This document shows, one piece after another, positions 1-4,958 of a DNA stretch of 5,061 nt (position 1 is the first letter of the stretch; every line of letters starts with the position of its first letter). Source of the DNA: Halobacteriales archaeon (lineage in GTDB: Archaea; Thermoplasmatota; E2; JACPAO01; JAHFTW01); the NCBI GenBank assembly GCA_020201445.1, contig JAIVGU010000058.1:1-5061 (forward strand), in the 5' to 3' direction. The position numbers were made by a program, and so were the translations under genes. The notes below the pieces were generated by a model that saw nothing but the letters and a program-made list of their open reading frames with translations, had not been told where the DNA came from and searched no databases.

Positions 1-417
1 GACGGCAGCCGCATCCGCGTCAAGCCCTTCGCCGTCACCGACCGCCGCTGCCAGACCACCCAGGCGCAGGAGATCCGCCGCATCATGGGTGTCCTGCTCA
101 CCGAGTCCGCCGAGAAGAACACCCTCAGCGGCTTCCTGGGCGACATCCTGCTGGGCAACCTCACCAACGCGATGTACAAGGAGGCCCGCAAGGTCCACCC
201 CCTGCGCCGCATCGAGATTGCCAAGAGCGAGATCCTCGCGGCCCCCACCATCGAGGTCGACGAGACCCCCGTCTTCAAGGTCGCCGAGCCGAGCCCCGAG
301 CCCGCCGAGGGCGCCCCGGGCGAGGCCCCCGCCGAGGGCGGCGAGGCCAAGCAGGTCGAGGACCTCTCCGAGCCCGCCGGCGACGACGAGGCCGAGACCG
401 ACGCCGACGAGATGTAG
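1..417 (+). CDS. rps3ae: Ribosomal protein eS1 (S3ae), C-terminal part
   Basis: This is the last 138 residues of the small-subunit ribosomal protein eS1/S3ae; the start lies before the window. It is read in frame from base 1 to a TAG at 415-417. The fragment opens with RIRVKPFAVTDRRCQTTQAQ and continues with EIRRIM, then YKEARKVHPLRRIEIAKSEIL, which is the conserved C-terminal half of the family (an 'RvkpvivTaRR' strand and an 'iyPlrrveIrKtevl' end). The family occurs in Archaea and eukaryotes and binds 16S/18S rRNA near the mRNA exit of the small subunit. The conserved core ends near fragment residue 80. After it comes a tail of about 55 residues rich in Ala, Pro, Glu and Asp: its last 43 residues hold 16 acidic residues and one lysine. 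Such a tail is longer than I expect for archaeal eS1 and is probably disordered. The gene is followed after 41 bases by a tRNA on the same strand. Confidence 0.93.
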   Translation, partial: DGSRIRVKPFAVTDRRCQTTQAQEIRRIMGVLLTESAEKNTLSGFLGDILLGNLTNAMYKEARKVHPLRRIEIAKSEILAAPTIEVDETPVFKVAEPSPEPAEGAPGEAPAEGGEAKQVEDLSEPAGDDEAETDADEM

Positions 418-458
418 GCCCCGCTCCACCTCCTTCCCCTCCCCTCCTCCCTCGCCCT
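418..458 (+). other. Pyrimidine-rich spacer between eS1 and tRNA-Arg
   Basis: The 41-base spacer is almost wholly C and T on the plus strand from about 427 to 458, with runs such as CCTCCTTCCCCTCCCCTCC. No hairpin is visible. A C/U-rich 3' end can act in archaeal transcription termination, but there is no run of five or more T, so this is not a canonical U-tract terminator. It may equally be a processing spacer in an eS1-tRNA cotranscript. Confidence 0.4.
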
Positions 459-532
459 GGGCCCATAGGCTAGCTTGGATAGACTGGCGGGCTTCGGACC
501 CGCAGACGGGGGTTCGAATCCCTCTGGGCCCG
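459..532 (+). tRNA. trnR-UCG: tRNA-Arg (anticodon UCG)
   Basis: The cloverleaf can be drawn directly. The acceptor stem GGGCCCA (459-465) pairs fully with TGGGCCC (525-531). The anticodon stem GCGGG/CCCGC (487-491 and 499-503) closes the loop CTTCGGA, with anticodon TCG at 494-496, reading CGA codons for arginine. The T arm is GGGGG-TTCGAAT-CCCTC (508-524), with one G-T pair. The discriminator is G at 532, and CCA is not encoded, as is common in Archaea. There is no intron. The D arm is weak: GGCT (468-471) against GACT (482-485) gives one G-C pair, two G-T pairs and one C-A mismatch. The invariant GG of the D loop (477-478), A14 and A21 are present. Only 41 bases separate it from eS1, so cotranscription is likely. 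Its last base is immediately followed by the stop codon of the opposing gene. Confidence 0.93.
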
Positions 533-1135
533 CTAGACGTAGTCCAAGGCGACCTTCACCTCGAGGCGGAGCAGCCTCTCAGGTCCCAGGGCGCGCAGGT
601 CTTCGCTGCGGTACTGGACCCGCGTGGCGTGGTCCTTGAGCGGCGCCTCGCGCAAGGTTTTCTGGAGGCCTTGGAGGCTGGCTTCGTCCAGCCCGGGCGC
701 GCCGGCCACGCGGCGGGCCGCCTCCCGCAGGCGCTGCGGCAGGCCGCCGTGGTCGAGGCGCAGCGGCCCGGCCCGGACGGCCTCCGCGTGGATGGCCGTG
801 GCCCAGCGGCGGCGGGCGTCGGGCGCCAAGGTCACGGGGAGCGCAGCCTCGATGTGGTGCGTGGCGAGGGTTGGCGCGAGCCGGGGGCCGCCCACCACCT
901 CATAGAGGGCCACGGGCAGGGAGAGGCTGGCCTCGACGATGCGGATGGTGGCAGGCTTGTCCTCCGCCAACGCCTCGTGGCCGAGGTAGACCTCCTTCCA
1001 GAAGGCACGCGTGGCGTCACTGGCCACTGCGGCGCGGCTGAACTCGTGCAGGAGGGCGCCCAGCAAGTCGCCGAGGCGCAGAGTCTCCGGCGCGCGGGGC
1101 GGCTCCCAGGGTTGCGTCATGCGGTGCCCCGTCAC
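533..1135 (-). CDS. Uncharacterised 200-residue partner of the DUF2589 protein
   Basis: I do not recognise a named family. The protein has a proline-rich N-terminus, then a short amphipathic helix around residues 18-35 (LRLGDLLGALLHEFSRAAV), a middle part with likely strands at about 62-80 (ATIRIVEASLSLPVALYEV), and a basic, helical stretch at about 105-145. It ends in DYV. There is no signal peptide, membrane segment or obvious catalytic motif. The helix-then-'LSLPVA' arrangement is loosely like that of the gene upstream and of other small proteins found beside DUF2589 genes; that likeness is inference. The chosen GTG start at 1135 overlaps the upstream TGA as GTGA, which suggests translational coupling. 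An ATG at 1120-1118 (residue 6) is the alternative and would leave a short gap. The TAG at 535-533 directly touches the convergent tRNA-Arg gene, so its 3' transcript would run antisense to that tRNA. Confidence 0.75.
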   Translation of the reverse strand: MTGHRMTQPWEPPRAPETLRLGDLLGALLHEFSRAAVASDATRAFWKEVYLGHEALAEDKPATIRIVEASLSLPVALYEVVGGPRLAPTLATHHIEAALPVTLAPDARRRWATAIHAEAVRAGPLRLDHGGLPQRLREAARRVAGAPGLDEASLQGLQKTLREAPLKDHATRVQYRSEDLRALGPERLLRLEVKVALDYV

Positions 1136-1851
1136 GCCGACGCGGCGACCTTGTCGGCTGCGTCCTGGCTGGACTTGGCCAGCGCCTCGGCGATGCCCAG
1201 CAGGCGCTCGATGCCCTTGGGCGGCGGCGCCTGGCGCGCCTTGATGGCGATCTGGAGATTGTACTCCGACTCGTGGGTCTCGCCGTAGCGCAGCCCGAAC
1301 TTGGTCGTCGTCGTGCTCTGCACGCTCATGTTGGTGTTGACGTTGAGGTTGAACACCTTGAGCGCGATGCCGAGGCTGCTCGCGGAGGAGGCCTTCACGG
1401 TCGTCGTGCTGGTGCGGCTGGTGTCGATGGCCAGCGTCTGGAGGCTCTTCAGCTTCACCTGGAAGTTCCAGTCCATCGCGTCGATCTCGAAGGAGGGGAC
1501 GTTGACGAAGCCGAGCAGCGGGGCGACGACCGTGACGGTCTCCTCAACCTTCTCGTACTTCGGCTGCCCGTCGGCGTTGAGCTGCTCCGGCTCCACCTTC
1601 TTGGCGACCTCCTTCTTGAAGGTCAGGGTGGCGAGGCGCAGGTCGTACTCGCTGTCCGCGGCGAACGGCTCGCGCTCCGCGCCGTCGTCGGTGGCTTGGG
1701 TGCTGTCCGGGCGGCGCTGGAAGCCGATGCGCTCGATGAACGAGGCGGTGGTGAGGGCGGACGATGCCTGCGCCGTGATGGCGGAGTTCAGGGGCGCCTC
1801 GATGAGCTGCGCGAGGGGCAGGTCTTTGAGCTGCTGGATTTCCTGCTGCAT
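1132..1851 (-). CDS. DUF2589 family protein
   Basis: This 239-residue protein matches the DUF2589 pattern. An N-terminal helix carries the hallmark 'LPLAQLIEAPLNSAITAQASSAL' and 'FIERIGF' segments (about residues 11-44). A strand-rich part follows: LRLATLTFKKEV (71-82), EETVTVVAPLLGFVNVPSFEID (103-124) and MDWNFQVKLKSLQ (126-138), then a Ser/Thr-rich stretch, an FNLNVNTNMSVQSTTTTKFG strand (167-186) and a helical Ala-rich C-terminus (213-239). The Pfam family has no established function, and none can be read here: no signal peptide, membrane helix or catalytic motif is seen. Members I recall are mostly bacterial, so an archaeal copy is worth noting. The ATG at 1851 has a good ribosome-binding site. 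The stop codon overlaps the start of the next gene by four bases, giving a two-gene unit. Function unknown; family call fairly sure. Confidence 0.82.
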   Translation of the reverse strand: MQQEIQQLKDLPLAQLIEAPLNSAITAQASSALTTASFIERIGFQRRPDSTQATDDGAEREPFAADSEYDLRLATLTFKKEVAKKVEPEQLNADGQPKYEKVEETVTVVAPLLGFVNVPSFEIDAMDWNFQVKLKSLQTLAIDTSRTSTTTVKASSASSLGIALKVFNLNVNTNMSVQSTTTTKFGLRYGETHESEYNLQIAIKARQAPPPKGIERLLGIAEALAKSSQDAADKVAASA

Positions 1852-1861
1852 GGTGTGACCG

Positions 1862-1868
1862 CCTCCCC
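1862..1868 (-). promoter_or_regulatory. Shine-Dalgarno site of the DUF2589 gene
   Basis: On the minus strand GGGGAGG ends ten bases before the ATG at 1851, and the following bases (CGGTCA) extend the likeness to the anti-Shine-Dalgarno complement. It supports the ATG start and contrasts with the SPFH and adenosyltransferase genes in this window, which lack such a site. The 166-base gap it lies in (1852-2017) shows no gene; no convincing TATA box could be picked out in it. Confidence 0.55.
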
Positions 1869-2017
1869 ATCGGCCAGCAGGCGGAAAAGGGTCTGGGAGG
1901 GCAGCGTGGAATGTGCGAATGGACTTCCAGCGCGAGGCCTGCGCTTCGTGGGCAACAGCTAGGGCCTGTCCGTTCCAGTCCGTGCTGGCAAAGGGTGCCG
2001 CGCAGCGCCGGGGAATC

Positions 2018-2302
2018 CTAGTTCCGCAGCGGGACGAAGCCGCGCGCGACCAGCTCGTGGCTCAGGGAGTCGCTGGTGGCGCTGGCGCTGTGGGGGGCGG
2101 GCCGCACCGAGGCGGGCCGCACGGGGGCGGTCTCGATGCGCTCCGCGAGGAGGCCAGCGAGGCTCCAGGCGATGGACTCCAGGGCGTTGGCCTGGGCGCC
2201 TTGGGTCTCGCGGGGGTCGAAGTGACCCTCCGTGAGGGCCCGGAGGGCGCGCAGGAGCGCCTCGTGGGGGTCGAGCGGCTTGGGGTCCACGTGCCTCAAC
2301 AC
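2018..2302 (-). CDS. Small protein of unknown function (about 94 residues)
   Basis: I do not recognise this protein. It is mostly helical in its first half (PHEALLRALRALTEGHF, then ANALESIAWSLAGLLAERIE), followed by a Pro/Ala/Ser-rich linker (APVRPASVRPAPHSASAT) and a short ending SHELVARGFVPLRN. No signal peptide, cysteine motif or catalytic site is visible. Nearly all codons end in G or C, as in neighbouring genes, which argues that it is coding. The frame opens further upstream to a TTG at 2353, but codons 3-10 of that extension often end in A or T and overlap a promoter-like element. I therefore prefer a GTG at 2302 or 2290; the first lies about 29 bases after the A/T-rich element, as a leaderless start would. 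It is probably transcribed apart from the DUF2589 pair, which begins 166 bases further on. Confidence 0.55.
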   Translation of the reverse strand: MLRHVDPKPLDPHEALLRALRALTEGHFDPRETQGAQANALESIAWSLAGLLAERIETAPVRPASVRPAPHSASATSDSLSHELVARGFVPLRN

Positions 2303-2322
2303 CCGGCGGAGGCAGACCCAGG

Positions 2323-2335
2323 GAAAAACATATGC
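2323..2335 (-). promoter_or_regulatory. Candidate archaeal TATA element for the small unknown gene
   Basis: The minus strand reads GGCATATGTTTTTC across this site, inside an A/T-rich island. In the 80 bases 2321-2400 I count 41 G/C, far below the surrounding sequence. Its centre is about 29 bases before the GTG at 2302, which fits a TATA box driving a leaderless or nearly leaderless message. The T5 run (2328-2324) could instead help end transcription from the hydrolase gene, whose stop is about 75 bases upstream. Confidence 0.4.
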
Positions 2336-2404
2336 CGAAATGCTCCCGGACAATGCTCAGCACTTTGCAGCGCCCATGCTGGTTTACGTCCATTCCGAAT
2401 GTGC

Positions 2405-3280
2405 TTACGCCTCGCCGTAGAGCCGGCGCGGCAACTCGCCGTGGGTGCGGTGGGCCTGCTCCTCGGTCATCGTCCCGTTCTCCAGGAGGCCGCGGGTGCG
2501 CTTGGGGACCGTGTCGCAGGGCATCACCACGTTGGGGCGGGTGGGCTCGTCGATGTAGTCGGTCTCCAGCAGGAAATCCACGGTTCGCCCATTGGCCTTC
2601 GCAAGCGCGGCCTGGAGGTTGCTGCGGCCGCAGATGACGCTGGGCACCAGCCCGTGCGCCTCCTCGCCCACCAGGGGGCCGCAGTAGTGCTTGATGACGC
2701 GCTCGCGGCGCAGGCCAGCCCTGTCCGCCATCGTGGCGAACTCCAGCATCGTCTCCGGCGTGGTGTGCTCGGTGTGCAGCATGATGGGCACGCCGGCGTC
2801 GCGGGCGAGGGCCATGCCGTAGGCCAGCAGCCCGTTGTGGCGCTCCTGCACCTCGGCCGGGACGTCGAAGTGCGCGCGGCCGACCTCGCCGATGCAGTGC
2901 GCGGCGCCCTCCTCGCAGAGCCGGGCGGCGACGTCGTAGCAGGCGCGGCCGAAGGCAACCGCCGCGTCCCAGCCCTGCGCCTCGGCGACCTTCATCGGCT
3001 CCAGGGGGTAGGGGCCGACCGCGCTCCACACCGTGCAGCCGGTCTCCTTGCGGATGCGCTCCGAGAACGCGAGGTGGGCACGGCAAGAGGCCGCGAACGC
3101 CGCGGGCGTGGCGGGGTAGTCGGGCAGCCGGACGTGCGCGATGCTCGTCCCTCCGGCGCGCAGGAACTCCCGCACCGCGTCCAGCCCCTTCCAGCCGTCG
3201 GGGCGGCAGTGGAAGTGGTTGTCGTGGATGGGCAGCCCGGAGGGGACCTTCACATGTGGGCCACGGGGGCAACACGTCAT
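2405..3280 (-). CDS. TatD-related metal-dependent hydrolase (amidohydrolase superfamily)
   Basis: The 291-residue protein has the full metal-binding set of a TatD-like TIM-barrel hydrolase. The set comprises HxH at H22/H24 (IHDNHFHCRP), E132 in CIGEVG, H169 in PIMLHTEH, H198 in IKHYCG and D241 in LLETDYID. It most resembles the archaeal TatD-related group described as 'predicted metal-dependent hydrolase, urease superfamily' (COG1831 type). Such enzymes hydrolyse phosphoester or amide bonds, but the substrate of this group is not established; nuclease activity is known for TatD proper and cannot be assumed here. No signal peptide is seen, so it should be cytosolic. The ATG at 3280 gives nine extra residues (MTCCPRGPH) before a GTG at 3253. 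The family usually begins just before the HxH, and a miniature upstream copy also begins a few residues before PIHDN, so GTG 3253 may be the true start. The stop is TAA; an A/T-rich island follows. Confidence 0.88.
   Translation of the reverse strand: MTCCPRGPHVKVPSGLPIHDNHFHCRPDGWKGLDAVREFLRAGGTSIAHVRLPDYPATPAAFAASCRAHLAFSERIRKETGCTVWSAVGPYPLEPMKVAEAQGWDAAVAFGRACYDVAARLCEEGAAHCIGEVGRAHFDVPAEVQERHNGLLAYGMALARDAGVPIMLHTEHTTPETMLEFATMADRAGLRRERVIKHYCGPLVGEEAHGLVPSVICGRSNLQAALAKANGRTVDFLLETDYIDEPTRPNVVMPCDTVPKRTRGLLENGTMTEEQAHRTHGELPRRLYGEA
3191..3232. repeat. Source segment of a short interrupted repeat (hydrolase codons 17-30)
   Basis: Bases 3191-3199 and 3218-3232 together equal, base for base, the continuous 24 bases at 3332-3355. 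The 18 bases between them (3200-3217) are absent from the second copy. This segment encodes PIHDN, then HFHCRP, then DGW of the hydrolase; the missing part is HFHCRP, which carries both metal-binding histidines. Confidence 0.75.
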
Positions 3281-3310
3281 AAGCCGGGGGGTCGCGGCGG
3301 GCGCGATTCC

Positions 3311-3373
3311 CTAGCGGGCGTGTCGACGGAGCCAGCCGTCGTTGTCGTGGATGGGGGTGACCGGCGCGGCCAT
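3311..3373 (-). pseudogene. 20-codon ORF resembling a truncated copy of the hydrolase N-terminus
   Basis: An ATG at 3373, one base after the SPFH stop codon, opens a 20-codon frame ending in TAG at 3313-3311. It reads MAAPVT, then PIHDN, DGW and LRRHAR. PIHDN and DGW match hydrolase residues 17-21 and 28-30 with identical DNA, and HFHCRP between them is missing in frame. The rest shows no resemblance. The simplest reading is a remnant of a tandem duplicate that lost its metal-binding histidines and nearly all of its body. A short leader peptide for the hydrolase, translationally coupled to the SPFH gene, is possible but less likely. The 94-base gap between the two genes holds nothing else I can support. 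Confidence 0.45.
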
Positions 3374-3374
3374 G

Positions 3375-4265
3375 CTAGGGGCTCGCGGTGGCGGAGAGCA
3401 CGGGCTGCGCGCCGCGCTCGCTGGTGAGCACGATGAGCAGGCTGGAGACCATCTGCGCCTTCTGGTCGGCGGTGAGCTTGACGGCGCCGCTGCGGGCCAG
3501 GTTCTCCAGCACCGACTCGACGATGCCGACCGCGCCGGTGGCGATGCGGCTGCGCGCGGCGATGATGGCGGCGGCCTGCTGGCGCTGCAGCATGGCGCCC
3601 GCGATCTCGGGGCTGTAGGCCAAGTGCGTCAGCCGGGTCTCGACCACCTGGATGCCGGCGACGGCGAGGCGCTCCTGCAGCTCGTCCTTGAGCGCCTGCC
3701 CGACCACGTCGGCGGAGCCACGCAGGGTCGGCTGCTTGGGGTCGGCGCCCACGTCGTAGGGGTACTGCGTCGTGATGTGGCGCAGCGCGGTCTCGGACTG
3801 GATCTCGATGAACTGGGCGTAGTTCTCGACGTCGAAGCTGGCGCGGCCGGTGTCCAGCACCCGCCACACCACGACGGCGGCGATCTCGATGGGGTTGCCG
3901 TCGGCGTCGTTGACCTTGAGGCGGGGCGTGTTGAAGTTCTGCGCCCGCTGGCTGACCTTGCGCTTGCTGGTGAACGGGTTGGTCCAGTACCAGCCCGCCT
4001 CCTTCACCGTGCCGCGGTAGCGGCCGAGGAACACCAGCACCTCCGCCTGGTTCGGCTGGATGACGAACATCCCGCCGACGCACAGGAAACCCAGGACACC
4101 GAGGGCGATGCCGGGCAGCACCGTCGCGGCGCCGGCCCCCGCGACGCCGAGGGCCAGCAGGGCGACGCCGCTTCCCAGCAGGAGGAAGACCAGTAGCAGG
4201 CCGACGATGCCGGGCAATGCGAAGGCGACGCGTTCCTCGGTCACGGCGGAGCCGGTGGGGGCCAT
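3375..4265 (-). CDS. SPFH/band 7 domain membrane protein
   Basis: The 296-residue protein has two hydrophobic segments near its N-terminus (about residues 14-45 and 46-69), joined by a short Gly/Ala-rich turn. An SPFH (stomatin/prohibitin) domain follows from about residue 70 to 225: VIQPNQAEVLVFLGRYRGTV, GWYWTNPF, a strand pair at 126-138 and VQ-type repeats up to QVVETRLTHLAYSPEIAGAMLQRQQA. A helical stretch (226-262) leads to a C-terminal motif, DQKAQMVSSLLIVLTSERGAQPVL, which I associate with one SPFH subfamily common in bacteria. SPFH proteins form membrane-bound oligomeric scaffolds; the partner here is unknown, and no NfeD or FtsH gene is adjacent. The ATG start at 4265 has no Shine-Dalgarno site, but there is an A/T-rich element 27 bases upstream. 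It ends one base before a 20-codon ORF. Confidence 0.88.
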   Translation of the reverse strand: MAPTGSAVTEERVAFALPGIVGLLLVFLLLGSGVALLALGVAGAGAATVLPGIALGVLGFLCVGGMFVIQPNQAEVLVFLGRYRGTVKEAGWYWTNPFTSKRKVSQRAQNFNTPRLKVNDADGNPIEIAAVVVWRVLDTGRASFDVENYAQFIEIQSETALRHITTQYPYDVGADPKQPTLRGSADVVGQALKDELQERLAVAGIQVVETRLTHLAYSPEIAGAMLQRQQAAAIIAARSRIATGAVGIVESVLENLARSGAVKLTADQKAQMVSSLLIVLTSERGAQPVLSATASP

Positions 4266-4288
4266 CGCGGCCGGCAGCGGCGGCCCCG

Positions 4289-4296
4289 CATATCAA
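4289..4296 (-). promoter_or_regulatory. Candidate TATA element for the SPFH gene
   Basis: The minus strand reads TTGATATG in an otherwise very GC-rich 46-base gap. Its centre is about 27 bases before the ATG at 4265, the spacing expected for a TATA box with the transcript starting at or next to the start codon. No ribosome-binding site lies between, which fits leaderless translation. If real, the SPFH gene has its own promoter despite the short distance to the adenosyltransferase gene. Confidence 0.4.
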
Positions 4297-4311
4297 GGCC
4301 GGCCCCAACGG

Positions 4312-4914
4312 TCATGCCTGGTTCGGCTGCCACAGCGTCTCGGGGGTGCCGAGGCGGTGCGCGGCCCAGCGCGACCACACGAACAGCGCGTCGCTGAGGC
4401 GGTTGAGGTAGCGCACCTCCAAGTCGGAGCAGCCGCCGCCGCGGCGCAGCGCCACGCAGGCCCGCTCGGCGCGGCGGCACACCGTGCGCGCCAGGTGCAG
4501 CAGCGCGTTGAGGCGCGAGCCCCCGGGCAGCACGAACGACGTGAGCGGGGGGAGCAAGGGCGTGTGGACGTCCATCTCCGCCTCCAGCCAGGCGATGTCC
4601 GCGTCGGTGGGGCGGGGCTGGCGCGGGCCCACGTCGGCGGGGAGCGTGGCGAGGATGCTGCCGAGGTTGAACAGTTGGTGCTGCACCCGCAGCAGGGCCG
4701 GCGCCAGGTCGCTCGCGGGCCCGGCCGGGGGATCGAGGGCGGCGGCGCGGCAGAGGCCAATCCAGGAGTTCAGCTCGTCCACGGTGCCGTACGCCTCGAT
4801 GCGCAGGTCGTCCTTGGGCACGCGCTGGCCGCCCACGAGGCCGGTCTCGCCGAGGTCGCCGGTGCGGGTGTAGACCTTGGAGATGCCGACGCGCGGCTCC
4901 TTGAACTCCGCCAC
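4312..4914 (-). CDS. pduO: ATP:cob(I)alamin adenosyltransferase, PduO type
   Basis: This 200-residue enzyme transfers the 5'-deoxyadenosyl group from ATP to cob(I)alamin, making coenzyme B12 (adenosylcobalamin) in salvage or de novo synthesis. All PduO-type motifs are present: the ATP-binding N-terminus KVYTRTGDLGETGL (13-26) with GQRVPKDDLRIEAYGTVDELNS (29-50), FVLPGG (127-132), ARTVCRRAER (142-151) with the paired arginines and glutamate, and YLNRLSDALFVWSR (169-182). Length is normal and the fold should be an all-helical trimer. The start is a GTG at 4914, with no Shine-Dalgarno site visible; nothing better lies upstream before the preceding stop at 4959. The gene ends in TGA, 46 bases before the SPFH start. 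No other cobalamin gene is in the window, so it gives no pathway context; it implies a B12-dependent enzyme elsewhere in the genome. Confidence 0.95.
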   Translation of the reverse strand: MAEFKEPRVGISKVYTRTGDLGETGLVGGQRVPKDDLRIEAYGTVDELNSWIGLCRAAALDPPAGPASDLAPALLRVQHQLFNLGSILATLPADVGPRQPRPTDADIAWLEAEMDVHTPLLPPLTSFVLPGGSRLNALLHLARTVCRRAERACVALRRGGGCSDLEVRYLNRLSDALFVWSRWAAHRLGTPETLWQPNQA

Positions 4915-4958
4915 GCCGGGCCGAGGGATGGGCGGGACTTGAAGCGGGCGGTCGGCGG

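Noticed and set aside
459..532. tRNA-Arg as an integration site (attachment repeat)
   Set aside because: No copy of the tRNA 3' end is found elsewhere in the window and no integrase gene is present, so only the adjacency is reported.
89..1288. A 399-codon plus-strand frame through eS1 and the tRNA
   Set aside because: It reads through a tRNA and across a recognised ribosomal protein in another frame; the product is Arg/Pro/Ser-rich noise.
1852..2017. A gene or noncoding RNA in the 166-base gap before the DUF2589 gene
   Set aside because: Short frames here have no ribosome site or motif, and no stable hairpin, C/D box pair or H/ACA pattern was evident by eye.
1959..3275. A 438-codon minus-strand frame overlapping the hydrolase gene
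   Set aside because: It is a shifted frame of the hydrolase coding sequence and runs on through the A/T-rich island; its product is Arg/Pro/Ala/Gly-rich with no motif, whereas the hydrolase frame keeps every metal ligand.
1913..3427. A 504-codon open frame on the plus strand
   Set aside because: It lies opposite the hydrolase and the small unknown gene, its product is low-complexity Gly/Ala/Arg/Val with no recognisable domain, and long antisense frames are expected in DNA with G/C-ending codons. The minus-strand genes show real motifs.
3277..4308. A 343-codon minus-strand frame over the SPFH gene
   Set aside because: It is a frameshifted shadow of the SPFH gene, Arg/Gly-rich, with no domain.
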